A DNA stretch of 64,000 nt from Prevotella koreensis (GCF_003977605.1 NZ_RYYU01000001.1:1502539-1566538); one strand, 5' to 3'; counted from the stretch's first letter, positions 26,064-37,800 are shown. Notes: a model not told the origin generated them from the letters alone. A program made the numbers and translations.

Positions 26064-26375
26064 GACATAAAGACATAAAGGTTTGGGACATAAAGACATA
26101 TTTTCCGGACAAAAAGACATAAAAAATTTTAGACATAAAGACATATTTGGGAGGACATAAAGACATATTATTAAGACAAAAAAGACATAATGGATTTAGG
26201 ACAAAAAGACATAAAGACTTTTAGGATTTGAAGAAATGACATATAAATTCATACAAAAAATGATCTTTTTGTCTTTTTGTCCTAAATCCTTTATGTCTTT
26301 ATGTCCCCCAAAATATGTCTTTTTGTCCACAGACCTTTATGTCTTTTTGTCCCAAACTTTCATGTCTTTCTGTCC
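26064..26375. repeat. inverted array of 22-24-bp repeats, core GGACAWAAAGACATA
   Basis: Seven direct copies start near 26064, 26086, 26108, 26132, 26154, 26175 and 26199, spaced 21-24 bp. Five copies in reverse orientation follow near 26264, 26291, 26314, 26338 and 26361, spaced about 23-27 bp. Cores are 15 bp; the 7-9 bp between them vary. The inner copies include the exact 20-bp pair GGATTTAGGACAAAAAGACA and its complement, so the whole block can fold on itself. A half copy lies at 26044. The frames through it give only repetitive peptides and are not counted as genes. Confidence 0.85.
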
Positions 26376-26390
26376 TACCAGAAAACAAAT

Positions 26391-26447
26391 TGGGCGAATT
26401 TGGTCAGCAAAATGGGCGAAATTGCTGACCAATTTCGCCCATTTTGC
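26391..26447. repeat. GGGCGAAATTG palindromic repeat, copy B
   Basis: A perfect 18-bp stem GCAAAATGGGCGAAATTG (26407-26424) pairs with 26430-26447 around loop CTGAC, the same loop as copy A. An extra half unit (26391-26405) precedes it. It lies directly beside the 23-bp array and about 100 bp after the nucleoside kinase stop. Confidence 0.85.
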
Positions 26448-26550
26448 ATTACGATAGGGCATGTTTTATATCGCCATAGACATGCTCCAAGCATTTTGTC
26501 CCTATCTTACCATGCTGAAAAGCGAGGCAAAGCCCCTGTTTCCGTAATAC

Positions 26551-28218
26551 CTAATACTTGAATGACGAGCCACCGAGGAACTCGCGTATCAGTGAAGTAG
26601 GCGGTATTTCGCGGTCGTTGATTGGCGATATGTAACTGAGGAACTTCAGCAAGCGGTAGGCCTCGGAATGCTCCGGAGCATTCTGCGGCACCTCTCTCAG
26701 TATCGGTTCCGCCTGACTCTTTAGCACGGCGAGTTCGAAAAGCATTGCGGTGTTGAACATCGTGTCGGCATTCTCCTGATACGGGAAAATCCATTTATTC
26801 TCTCCTGCACGCACCGAACCCCAACGTCTGATGGTCTCCCGTGCCGAACATCCACGATATTTATAGTCGCGCACGATGCGTCGCAGCAGTCGGTTGTCGG
26901 TGGTGGGTATATAGTTATGATTGTCTATAAGTATCGTTGTCAGTGCCGAGGCATAGACACGGTATTTCATCTCGTCCGGAATCTGCTCCGTGAGTTTCGG
27001 ATTCAGTGCATGTATTCCCTCCACTACGAGAATATCGTTCTCGCGCAACCGCATCTTTCCTCCCCCCTCCGGGGCACTTTTCCCTGTCTGGAAGTCGTAT
27101 CTCGGCAGCGTTATCTCCTCACCGTCGAACAACTGTTTCAGATGTTTGTTGAGCAACGGTATGTTCAGAGCATAAAGGCTCTCATAGTCATAGTCGCCCT
27201 TTTCGTCAAGCGGTGTCTCTGCGCGGTCAACGAAATAGTCGTCGAGCGAAATCTGCACCGGACGCAACCCGCATGTCATCAGTTGCACCGAGAGACGCTT
27301 GCACGTCGTTGTCTTACCGCTTGACGACGGCCCTGCGATGAGAACCATTCTCACGCCACGGCTGTTTGCCACTGCTTCTGCGATGTGTGCGATTTTCTTT
27401 TCCTGCAAAGCCTCCGACACTTTTATTATGTCTGTTGCATTCCCGTGCCTCACTTCCTCGTTCAGGTCGCCCACTGTGGATATACCGATGATGTCCTGCC
27501 AGCGATGATGTTCTTGGAAAATCTCGAACATCTTATCCTGTTTTACCATTTCGCCAAGCACATCCGGATTGTCCTGTGAAGGAATACGCAGCAAAAGTCC
27601 GTCGTAATATTTTTCCAGACCGAATAGATATAGTTGTTCGGTATTTGTAAGCAGCGTGCCATAGTAATAATCGTTATATCCGTCTATTTCGTAATACACG
27701 GTGTAAAGCGAGCCTATGCCACGCAGCAGTTTCACCTTAGACGAGTGCGTGGAGACACGACTGAACACTTCCACGGCTTCCTCGGTGGGACATTCATGTC
27801 GGCGTATCGGCCTGGCCGATTTAATGATTTCCTCCATACGCTGTCTGATTTTTGTCACATCTTCGAGCGTCACGGCTCGTCCAATGCGCAGGTCGCAATA
27901 GTATCCATTGCTCACCGGGATGTCTATCACCACATGTCCGTCGGGATAGATGTCGCTCACCGCCTTGCACAGCACGAAGAAAAGCGAACGCACGTAGGCA
28001 CGGTGACCGCTTGGTGTGGTGATGTCGAGGAACTCCACGTCTTGATTATGATAAACCCTATAATGCATTCCTTCCACGCGATTGTTTACCTCGGCACTTA
28101 CCGGTCCATGCTTCATTTCCACCCCCGAAATAGAAAAAATATCAGAAAGTGTGCTTCCTATTTCCACATTTACCGTTTTTTTATTATTTTTGCAACGGAT
28201 TTTAACTGTTTGTTTCAT
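26551..28218 (-). CDS. nucleoside (uridine-type) kinase with TGS-like N-terminus
   Basis: This 555-residue cytoplasmic protein has an N-terminal TGS-like domain (MKQTVKIRCKNNKKTVNVEI, then VNNRVEGMHYRVYHNQDVEF). A region like the second additional domain of threonyl-tRNA synthetase follows (about 60-200), then a P-loop kinase of the uridine kinase/phosphoribulokinase family. Walker A is LIAGPSSSGKTTTCKRLS near residue 290. LDDYFVDR and VVEGIHALN are typical substrate motifs. This fusion is usual in Bacteroidetes. The frame is open to 28296, but the family start is the ATG at 28218. It probably phosphorylates uridine or another nucleoside. Confidence 0.88.
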   Translation of the reverse strand: MKQTVKIRCKNNKKTVNVEIGSTLSDIFSISGVEMKHGPVSAEVNNRVEGMHYRVYHNQDVEFLDITTPSGHRAYVRSLFFVLCKAVSDIYPDGHVVIDIPVSNGYYCDLRIGRAVTLEDVTKIRQRMEEIIKSARPIRRHECPTEEAVEVFSRVSTHSSKVKLLRGIGSLYTVYYEIDGYNDYYYGTLLTNTEQLYLFGLEKYYDGLLLRIPSQDNPDVLGEMVKQDKMFEIFQEHHRWQDIIGISTVGDLNEEVRHGNATDIIKVSEALQEKKIAHIAEAVANSRGVRMVLIAGPSSSGKTTTCKRLSVQLMTCGLRPVQISLDDYFVDRAETPLDEKGDYDYESLYALNIPLLNKHLKQLFDGEEITLPRYDFQTGKSAPEGGGKMRLRENDILVVEGIHALNPKLTEQIPDEMKYRVYASALTTILIDNHNYIPTTDNRLLRRIVRDYKYRGCSARETIRRWGSVRAGENKWIFPYQENADTMFNTAMLFELAVLKSQAEPILREVPQNAPEHSEAYRLLKFLSYISPINDREIPPTSLIREFLGGSSFKY

Positions 28219-28241
28219 AATAATGGATTTTACGGTTAATA

Positions 28242-28289
28242 TTCGCGAAACCCGTGCGAATAGTTTTCGCGAAGTCAATGGCAAAGATA
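28242..28289 (-). promoter_or_regulatory. kinase promoter -7 box and twin TTCGCGAA palindromes
   Basis: The minus strand reads TATCTTTG (28282-28289), leaving a leader of about 55 bases. Two TTCGCGAA palindromes (28242-28249 and 28266-28273, centres 24 bp apart) lie between the box and the start codon. They could be an operator for the kinase or for the diverging Na/Pi gene. Confidence 0.45.
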
Positions 28290-28361
28290 ACAACAATCTT
28301 GCTATCGAGGAATTAAAACCTGATTAAACATTTAATATTTATATTTTTTAATTTATCCGCT

Positions 28362-30083
28362 ATGGATGTTTGGATATTTTTCAAGTTGATAGGCTCTCTC
28401 GCACTGTTGATGTTTGGTATGAAATCAATGAGCGAAAGCCTTCAGAAAATGGCCGGTTCGCAACTGCGCCACATTCTTCAGGCAATGACAACCAACCGTT
28501 TCACGGGAATGCTCACAGGAGTTTTCGTCACCGCATCGGTGCAATCGTCAACGGCGACGACGGTGATGACCGTTTCGTTCGTTAACGCCGGTCTGCTGAC
28601 ACTTGCCCAAGCCATATCTGTAATCATGGGTGCCAACATAGGTACCACTCTCACGGCATGGATTATGTCGGCCGGATTCTCGTTCAATATCACCGACTTC
28701 GTATATCCTGCATTCTTCATAGCCATACTCCTTATATATAATAAGAAGCGTAAGGACATCGGCGATTTCCTTTTCGGTATCGCGTTCATGTTCCTCGGAC
28801 TCGGCACCCTGCGCCAGACGGGTATCGACATGCACCTCGGCGAGAACTTGTCGGTGCTTGAGTTCTTCTCATCGTTCGACCCCAACAGTTTTGTCACCAC
28901 ATTGGTGTTCCTGCTGATTGGCGGCGTACTTACGATGTGCGTGCAGTCGTCGGCCGCCGTCATGGCCATCACCATGATTCTATGTTCGAGCGGTGTGCTT
29001 CCCATCTATCAAGGCATCGCGCTCGTGATGGGCGAGAATATCGGCACCACCGTCACCTCTAACATCGCTGCCCTCACCGCCAATACACAGGCACGGCGTG
29101 CCGCATTCGCACACATGTTCTTCAACTTGTTCGGCATTTGCTGGATTCTGCTCATTTTCCGCCCGTTCGTTGACCTCGTTTGCGGCTTGGCAGGCTACGA
29201 TGTAACGATGACAAAGACAAGCGTGGGAGAAGATGTTTTTCTTGCCAATGCCGCCAAACTGAGTTTCGTATTGGCCGCATTCCACACCTGTTTCAATATT
29301 GCCAATACGTCAATTCTGATTTGGTTTATTCCTCAGATAGAAAAAATCGTGTGCCGTATAATCAAGCCTAAGAAACTCGATGAGGAAGAAGATTTCCGTC
29401 TGCGATTCATCCCTGCCGGACTTATGGAAACCCCTGAGTTGTCGGTTCTTCAGGCACAGAAAGAGATTCAATCGTTTGCCGAGCGAATGCAGCGCATGTT
29501 CGGAATGGTGAGAGAACTGCTCGTGGAGAAAGACGAAGCGAAATTTGCGAAACTCTATGCGAGGATAGAGAAGTATGAGAATATCTCCGACAACATGGAA
29601 ATAGAAATAGCAACGTATCTTGACCAAGTGAGCGACAACCACCTTTCTGACGAAACGAAGGCCAAGATACGCGCCATGCTGCGCGAGATAACCGAGATAG
29701 AGAGCATCGGAGACTCATGCTACAACGTCGCACGCACAATAAGCCGTAAGATACAGGCCAAGCAAGATCATTTCACTGAGAAACAATACGAGCACATACA
29801 TCAGATGATGGAACTCACCGATCAGGCACTCACCCACATGAATACCCTCATGGCAGGACGCAAGGAGAGTTTCGACGTAAACCTTACGTTCAACATAGAG
29901 AATGAAATCAACAATTTCCGTGACCAACTGCGAAGCCTCAACATAAAAGATGTAAACAACCATGTTTATTCCTACGGCACCGGAACGATATACATGGACA
30001 TCGTGAACGAGTGTGAAAAACTTGGCGACTACGTGGTGAACGTGGTAGAGGCACGCACCGGAATCAAGTATCGGGATGCCTAA
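28362..30083 (+). CDS. Na/Pi cotransporter family protein with PhoU-like tail
   Basis: This 573-residue protein has a membrane half of about nine helices with the duplicated QSS motif of the Na/phosphate family (VQSSTATTVMTVSFVNAG and VQSSAAVMAITMILCSSG) and GANIGTTLTAW/GENIGTTVTSN repeats. The C-terminal 220 residues are helical and PhoU-like (MQRMFGMVRELLVEKDEAKF, then EIESIGDSCYNVARTI). It likely takes up or exports phosphate at the inner membrane. Its -7 box is not clear. The twin palindromes upstream may control it. Confidence 0.93.
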   Translation: MDVWIFFKLIGSLALLMFGMKSMSESLQKMAGSQLRHILQAMTTNRFTGMLTGVFVTASVQSSTATTVMTVSFVNAGLLTLAQAISVIMGANIGTTLTAWIMSAGFSFNITDFVYPAFFIAILLIYNKKRKDIGDFLFGIAFMFLGLGTLRQTGIDMHLGENLSVLEFFSSFDPNSFVTTLVFLLIGGVLTMCVQSSAAVMAITMILCSSGVLPIYQGIALVMGENIGTTVTSNIAALTANTQARRAAFAHMFFNLFGICWILLIFRPFVDLVCGLAGYDVTMTKTSVGEDVFLANAAKLSFVLAAFHTCFNIANTSILIWFIPQIEKIVCRIIKPKKLDEEEDFRLRFIPAGLMETPELSVLQAQKEIQSFAERMQRMFGMVRELLVEKDEAKFAKLYARIEKYENISDNMEIEIATYLDQVSDNHLSDETKAKIRAMLREITEIESIGDSCYNVARTISRKIQAKQDHFTEKQYEHIHQMMELTDQALTHMNTLMAGRKESFDVNLTFNIENEINNFRDQLRSLNIKDVNNHVYSYGTGTIYMDIVNECEKLGDYVVNVVEARTGIKYRDA

Positions 30084-30104
30084 GATAAATTCTTAAGGTT
30101 TTTC

Positions 30105-30135
30105 TTGGGGATTAAAACAAAACACCGTAACTTTG
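30105..30135 (+). promoter_or_regulatory. promoter of the cobalamin locus
   Basis: TTG (30105-30107), a 20-bp spacer and TAACTTTG (30128-30135) place the RNA start just before the riboswitch. Confidence 0.65.
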
Positions 30136-30142
30136 CATCGAA

Positions 30143-30305
30143 TATGCAGGTTCTCGCCTTTTGGAGATGAAAAGGGAATCGGGTGAAACTCCCGGACAGA
30201 CCCGCTGCTGTAAGCCGAAATTGTAAAGGCACGAACAAGAATGTCACTGAGATTATTGGGAAGACGTTCGTTGCCGTCGGCAAAGTCAGAAGACCTGCCT
30301 GCATA
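30143..30305 (+). ncRNA. cobalamin riboswitch
   Basis: The conserved elements of the B12 aptamer appear in order: GGGAATCGGGTGAAACTCCC, then GGACAGACCCGCTGCTGTAA, GTCACTGAG, TTGGGAAGAC and the closing box AAGTCAGAAGACCTGCCTGC. The outer stem is formed by ATGCAGG near 30144 and CCTGCAT near 30297. It precedes the btuB remnant by about 80 bp. Such switches lower expression of B12 uptake genes when cobalamin is plentiful. No terminator separates it from the genes up to 38381. Confidence 0.95.
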
Positions 30306-30383
30306 AATACCATCGGAACGCCCCTGGGTATGGGCATCGATGGGGAAACGACTATGACGTGTAGTCATTACGTGTAAATATTT

Positions 30384-31433
30384 GTGGAAATCACTCTGCG
30401 CTCATGGCTTATATGCCTGCTTTGCTTTGTTTTCTCCGTTTCATACGGACAAATAAAGAAGAGCCGTCTTGACAGCATTCAAAATGTTGCCGAGGTGGTC
30501 GTAATGTCGCGTCTCACGTTCAGAGAGGTAATTCCGTCACACACCCTGAACGTAGAACAACTGAAAAGACTCAACTCTCATAACGTTGCCGACGCACTGA
30601 GATATTTCGCCGGACTGCAACTGAAAGACTACGGAGGCGTGGGAGGCATAAAAACCGCTAACATACGCTCTATGGGCACAAACCATTTGGGCATATTCTA
30701 TGACGGCGTAGAACTTGGCAATGCACAGAACGGACAGATTGACCTTGGACAATTCTCACTCGACAATGTTGAAGAAATAACACTATACAACGGACAGAAG
30801 AGCGCGATATTCCAGCCCGCAAGCGAGTTCGGGAACGCCGGTTCGGTGTATATCCGCACACGTCGCCCACGCTTTGCAATAGGCGAGAACAGGCATCTTC
30901 GCTTTAATATTAAATATGGTTCGAGCGACATGGTGGCTCTGTCCACGCTTTGGGAAGAGAGAATATCAGAGGCTGTGAGTTCTTCAATGAGTGCCGGAAT
31001 AATATCATCGAGCGGAAAATATGATTTCCGTTATCGCAGGATAACTCCCGACGGAACTGTTGCATACGACACCACTGCCACCCGACAGAACGGCGACATC
31101 TGGGCATTACGCGCCGAGGCCAATCTTAACGGGGTGTTCGAGCAGGGCGCGTGGAACATTAAGGCATACACCTACCACTCCGGGCGCGGCATTCCCGGAG
31201 CAATAGTGAACAACGTATGGCGACGCGGTGAGCGACAATGGGATCATAACACATTCGCACAGGCTTCGTTGCAGAAGAGCATAGGGAACGTATTCAGCAC
31301 ACGACTGCTGACGAAATACGTACACTATAACACCCACTACATCAACCGCGACACGACAACATTGATGATCGACAACCGTTATCGCCAGCAAGAGTTCTAC
31401 GTGTCGTCGTCAAATGTGTTCGAAATAATATGA
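30384..31433 (+). pseudogene. btuB: truncated TonB-dependent cobalamin receptor
   Basis: The 349-residue product starts at GTG with a signal peptide (SWLICLLCFVFSVSYGQ). It has a complete plug domain (VVMSRLTFREVIPSHTLNVE to FGNAGSVYIRTRRP) and then only the first several barrel strands. Full BtuB-type receptors are near 650-700 residues, so about half the barrel is missing. The frame stops at TGA 31431-31433, where sequence from another gene's tail begins in a different frame. A deletion joining two genes explains this best. The cobalamin riboswitch upstream gives the substrate. A half barrel should not function. Confidence 0.85.
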
Positions 31434-31779
31434 CAATATAGATGCCCGTAGCATAGACATAGCGTGGGCGGTGGACAATAATCGCCAACCGGTGAGTCTC
31501 GATTTTGTTGATTTCGTGCGTGTATATAGCGGACTGAACCAGACCGTGGGAGCGCTGGGAGAAACGAGTACGGAGGTGAGCGGAGCCGAAGACCTGCACC
31601 TCGAAGAGTCTATCGCAGCAATCATTGCAACCGGAATAGACGACATTAACGGCTCACATACATCAACAGAGGTGGCACGATATGCCGCCGACGGAGCACG
31701 AATTACAACTCCGCGACGCGGTATGAACATCGTGAAAATGAGTAACGGAGAGGTAAGAAAAGTATTAATACCCTAAAAC
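31432..31779 (+). pseudogene. C-terminal remnant of a surface protein of the B12 locus
   Basis: The frame entered at 31432 reads DNIDARSIDIAWAVDNNRQP and VSLDFVDFVRVYSGLNQTVG, then LGETSTEVSGAEDLHLEES. This resembles the end of the surface proteins found beside btuB in Bacteroidetes. It closes with a T9SS-like tail (YAADGARITTPRRGMNIVKM and EVRKVLIP). There is no start; upstream the frame meets TAA at 31426-31428. The tail is alike in pattern to that of the giant protein 39 bp downstream. An ATG at 31471 could start a short product, but nothing suggests it is used. Confidence 0.75.
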
Positions 31780-31817
31780 GAAAATAATTTTATACATTAA
31801 TTAATCATCAATTTTTT

Positions 31818-34800
31818 ATGAAACAACAATTTTTAAAGTTATCACTATTGCTTCTGACAGTACTGTTAGGGGTGCCATTAGAGATGATGGCAGACCGAAA
31901 CGTCAATCAGTTGCAATTCGGAAAGCAAACCATAGAGGTGGCTTCCGACGAGGTAATCACGTTCTATGACCCTTGGGGCACGGACAAGATTAAGGGAGAG
32001 AACAGTTACAACTGCCAGTCTTTAACGGTGTTCAAGCCGGTTGAGGCAGGAAAATCGATTCAAATCACATTCGAGAAAATCGATTTGAAGCAGCATAGTG
32101 ACCATTATTTCATGTATTTGAACATATACGACGGTATCGCCGATGCCGGCGATACGTTCAGTTTTGCGAAAGATGCAATCAGTGTAACTTCAACTTCAAG
32201 TTTCAACGGCATGACCGGAACATTGCTCGAAGAGAAACTGACCGGCAGTCATGAGAATAAGACTTACTACTCTTCTACCCCTGATGGTGCTCTTTCGGTG
32301 GGTTTCATGCACCGCTACTCCAAGACTTGTGAAGGCTGGGTGGCAAAGGTTAGGTGTGTCACACTGGAAAATCAGACCACTACCGGTGCCGGCTCAAACT
32401 ATGACAACGTTACTGAAACGGTATCAGGCAAAAACAATGTAAACCTTGCGAGAGCCTTTGTCACAACAACAGGCGTGATGAATCCTGACAAGGTGACCTC
32501 TATTCTGTTCAACCTTACTGAGAACGAAGGCGCAGTTAACCCTACGGCTCTGAAACTTTTCTATGGCAACAAACCTCTCAATGCAACCGTTGAAGCAGAA
32601 GGTAGCGGTTATAAATTCACTCTCGAACAAGTTCTTGCGTCAGGAATCAATAATTTCGACATTATAGGCGACTTCCTCGAAACGGCTGCTATTAATGCAA
32701 AAGTTAGGCTTGACATCACTAAAATAACGACGACGGCTCATCCCGACGGAGTAAATCCATTCACTGCGGGCACATCGGTTGCAGTAAAAAATCCTGCCAT
32801 CGTTATAATGACATCTACCCCACAGACAATTACCGTGGGCGAGACACCAATGCTGTTCTACGATGAAGGAGGAAAAGACGGCGGCATAGTATCTAAGACA
32901 AACGGACAGGTAACATTCCAACCGGGTGTTTCCGGCAAAAAAGTAAGGGTAAAATTCAATGTCAACAAGATTTGGCACGGCTCTCTTTACAACCAAGAGT
33001 TGCGTATATATAACGGTAGCGAAGTAAAACCGGAGAACCTTATTCAGACCTTGCAAAAGGGTGAATTGGGTGAATTCAGTTCCACCACAGCCGATGGTTC
33101 GCTGACAGTGGTGCTGTTCAGTGATGCAAGCAACGCTGTGCCTGCTGATGGTTTCGAGGCAGAAGTTTCTCTGTTCACACCGCAGGCAATGGTTGCTGAC
33201 GATGCCGAAACGGAAACCGCTTCTACAGAAACGGTATGTGCAGGCGATGCAAATCAGCCTATGATGTGTGTGAACATTAAGACCCACGACACCGAACCGG
33301 CTCTCGTGGCTCAGAAGTTTGCTTTCAACACCAACTCCACAAATGCCAACGTAACACATGCTACGCTATACTACACAGGCAACAAAAAGAATTTCTCTGA
33401 CTCCGAAACATATAAAGTGGGCGAGGCTGACGTGACTGCTGATGCCTTTGAGATCACAACAACCGGAAAGACCGTTACCCTTAACGAGGGCGACAACTAC
33501 TTCTGGCTTACATACAACATCAGCGATGAGGCACAAAACGAGCAAAAAGTTGCCGCCAACTTCGTAAGCGCAACGTTCACAAACAACACCACAGCAACTG
33601 CCACAACAAGCAATGTTGCAGAACGTAAGGTGGAGAATATTGTCTATTCCTACGAGAAAATGGGAACACAGACAAAAACCGTGAACGGTTCTATGGTATT
33701 CAAAACCAAGACGAACTCATACAACAACTACTGTCAGCCGGGAAATGACAACCGCGTGAACATCTTCAAGCCGAAGCACAGCGGTAATGTTATGCAGATT
33801 GACATCACAGAATTTGATGTCTTGTATGCTCCAAACAGTTACGGCACACGTTCAACTTTCAAGATTATAAACGGTGACGGTACAACGGGAGAAGTTCTCT
33901 ATGAACTGAAATCAAATGCCGAGCAGAAAACCGGCCCGGGCAAGATAATACGCTCTACAAGTCCTGATGGTGCACTTACAGTGCTATTCAATCCGAACTC
34001 AACTTATGCTTATAACTGTAAGGGTTGGACCTCAACAGTAAGCGAATACATGAGCAAACCGATGGAATATACATCAACTGATGTAACACAAACAAGCACC
34101 GGTATCGTTTCTGTAGGAAACAAATCGCAGAGCCTGCTGACGCTGAATGTTAAGGCAGAAGGAGACCAAGGCACTCTGAATCTTGAAGCACTTACTCTCG
34201 ATCTGAAGAACACTCAGGCTAATATAAGCAAGATAGAGGTGTTCTCTGTAGGTAAAACCGACCGCGAAATCACTGAAGCCGACGCAGCAGTTGCTACTGC
34301 AATGGTGGACGGAACAGAATCGGTTATTACCGTTAATACAACAAATCAGGTAGCACTTCTGGAAGGAAACAACTTCTTCCGCGTGAATGTTGATGTGTCT
34401 GACAACGCACAAGTGGGACAGACCATCGATGCAAAGGTGACATCGGTAAAGATAAACGGTACTACGAAAGCCGTTGAAAACGGTGACCCGGAAGGCGCAC
34501 GCGAGATAAAGAACATCTATCTTATCAAGAATGGAGAGAACGGCGAGGTAAAGGTCAAGGAAGGAATGGCACTTATGTTCTATGACGATGGCGGTGCAGA
34601 TGGTACTGTTTCTAAGAACTTCAATGGTACGGTAACATTCGTTCCGGAGTCTCCTGCCGACAATATCAAGTTCGATTTCAAGGAGTGGGATCTTGCATAT
34701 ACTACCAAATTCTATATCTATCATGGCGGCGAAGTCAAAGACAAAGCAGACATGGAACTTAGTATGTATGACAAACCGCATGAGAATGGCCCTATAACAT

Positions 34801-37800
34801 CAAAGTCGGAAGACGGTAAAATAACTGTTAAGTTCACCAACAAGACAAGCACTCCCGACGGATTTGCCATAGAGGTTACTGCATACAAGAAGACTGACGT
34901 AAAGGTTACAAGCGTTACAACCGAGGCTGTGGCAGTTCCCGAAGTATTGAAGGGAGAGACAGACGTGAAGATGTTGAAGGTTGCCGTAACAGCCGAAGGT
35001 GAGAAAGAAAGCACCGACATCACAGGTTTCACCATAACAGGAACCGATGGTGAGGCTGTGAAAGCACATCACATCTATGCAACAGGTACTGTTGACGGGT
35101 TCTCTGCAAACGAAGAGTTCAAAGAGAAATACACTCTGAAGCGTTTCGGCACATACTATTTCTGGGTGGCTTACGACATCAAGGGCGATGCTGAAGTTGA
35201 TCAGACTGCAACGGCTCAGGTAACTGCAATCACCGTAGGTGGAGAAACTGTAAACGTTACAGACCCCGCAACGGCAACAGTAACTGTGAAGAGCGGAAAG
35301 CACGGAACATTCACAGTGGGTGCCACCGATGCCGACTATACAACTATTCAGGCAGCAATCGACGACATCGCAGCAGTAGGTGTTGACGGCCCTGTGGTTC
35401 TTAACATCAACGCAGGCGAATACAACGAGCGCGTACTCATATCCGGAATAAAGGGACTGAGCGCAAACAACACTCTCACTCTGCAGTCTGCAAGCGGAAA
35501 GCGCGACGTTAAAATATTCCACAACACCTACACCAGCAGCGGCGGATACGACCCGAATCAGTATAAGAACGGATATGGTGTTGTAACACTGTTTGGCGTA
35601 AACTATGTAACACTCAAGGACCTTGAAATTTGCACGGAAGATGTTTATTACGATGCCGTAGTAATGGTTAAGAACGAGAGCCGCCACGCAACGATAGACA
35701 ACTGCTGGCTGCATGCTCCGACCGAAACCGCAGATGGTGACTACAAGAAGTCAATAAACCTTGTAGGTCATTTCGCAGAGAACGTTGCAAACAAGAACAA
35801 TGACTTCCTTACTGTCAAGAATTCTCTCATAGAAGGCGGTTACATGGGTGTCAATATGGGTGGAACAGGTTATGTTGCCTTGCCTAAGGAAATTGGTGGA
35901 GTAATCGAGAATAACGTCTTCAAGAACCAAGGATACAAGAGCATATATAGTTACGACGAACTGGGAGTGAAGATTCTCAACAACAATATAGAGAACACGG
36001 TTACCGGCAAGAAGGGTGCACAGGCCATGGACATCGTAGTGAGAGAGGCAAGCGAGCACCAGACTGTTATCAACGGCAACCGCATCTACATGGCACCGCA
36101 AGCATATTGCTACGGTATATACCTGCGCGAACTCGTGGGAACAGCCGAGAAACCGGTGATAATCACAAACAACGAGATTATTATCAAGCATACTTCTTCG
36201 ACAAGTTATGGTTTCAATGTTGTTTCTCCGGGACAATATGTAAACATCGCTCACAACTCTGTCAAGATGATGGAGAACAGCGGACCGGCAGTAATGTTTG
36301 AAAAGATTGTGGATGGCAATTACAACATCACCAACAACGTGCTGCAAAGCATGTCGAAGGGTGTCGTTTACGACTTAAAGAATGAAAACAATTTCGGCAA
36401 GGTTTCTTTGTCACACAACATCATCTACACCACTTCTACATCACAGGAAATTGCACGATGCGGAAAAAACAAGAAGTACAAGTTTGACGAATGGGTTGCT
36501 GCAAGTGGCGAGACCGGAAGTATAAACAAGATGGTGAACTTCCTGACGGAAGATGTGCTTGAGCCGGAGAACGACCTTGGAGGCGACCTGCTGACAGCCG
36601 TTAAACTCGACTATGTGACAACAGACATCAACGGTAAGGCTCGCCCGAACGAGAATATATCAATCGGTGCATACGAGTACGACCCGAACGCAATGTCTGC
36701 TCCTCAATTCGTTGAGGGCTATCCGGAAGTGAAATCATCGATAGACGGAAAGGCAAGCATCGCCATCAAGGCCGACATTGCTGCCACCGCCTACTACATT
36801 CTGAAGAAAGCCGAAGAGGAAGCACCTACAACAGAGCAACTGAAAGGAAGCGAAAAGAAGGTGACATTGGTGGCTAACACCGAGAACACCATCAACTTCG
36901 AGAACCTTGAAACCGATATTACGTATAAGGTTTACTTCCAACTCGTGAGCCTCCGCAATATCGACGGCGATGCAAAGAACGTCGAGTTCACCATGACCGA
37001 AACTCCTCCGGCACCGGAACCACCGGTTGTTGTGGCTGTCGATGATAAGACAATCAACGAGGGCGAGACCGTAAAACTCGAAGCAACGCTGACAGTAGGC
37101 ACGGCACCTTACACCGTGACATGGATAAATGGCAAGCATACTCAACTGAAGAGTGAGAACCTTACCGAACTCCCAACAACTTCTCTGACATGCGATGTCA
37201 CTCCTACCGAGTGCGATGACTATGTTGTTACGGTTGTTGATGCAAACAACCTGTCGGCTTCTGACACCATACGCGTAATAGTGAAGGGTACTGCACAGAC
37301 TGCAACATTCGAGAACCTGTATCTCGCAGAGAACAGTTTCTGGATGGGCAACTTGTCGAAAGGAACTGCAGGCGGCTCGTTCGTTAGCGGCTCTTACAAG
37401 TTCGACAACTATGCAAGCAACATGTGGAATGGCCAACCAACCTCTCCTTACTGGGGTAACTTTGCTTACGCAAACAGTACTTCTACAAAATTCGATAACT
37501 CTGACTACTTCATAGATCAGTGGAACAATGCTGTCGGTGGAGGATATGACGGTTCGGAGAACTACATGGTGGCATACCCGCAGGGCGGAAAGATAACTGT
37601 GATGAACAACGATGAAGGCGACCAACTGCGCGGTTTCTATATTACCAACGACGCTTGGAACGTTTTTGCTTACACCGTGGACGATGGTTCTACCTCCAAT
37701 CCGACAACAAACGAGAGACAATTTGGTATCGGCGATTGGTGTAAAATCACCATTACCGCAGACAACGGCAAAACAAAGGATTACTACCTTGCCGACTATC

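Noticed and set aside
26064..26375. CRISPR array.
   Set aside because: The repeats are imperfect, the gaps are only 7-9 bp, half the copies are inverted and no cas gene is near.
25914..26561. Frames on both strands through the repeat array that give Met-Ser-Leu-Cys-rich peptides.
   Set aside because: They only reflect the 23-bp repeat read in frame, and have no signal, fold or codon pattern of a gene.
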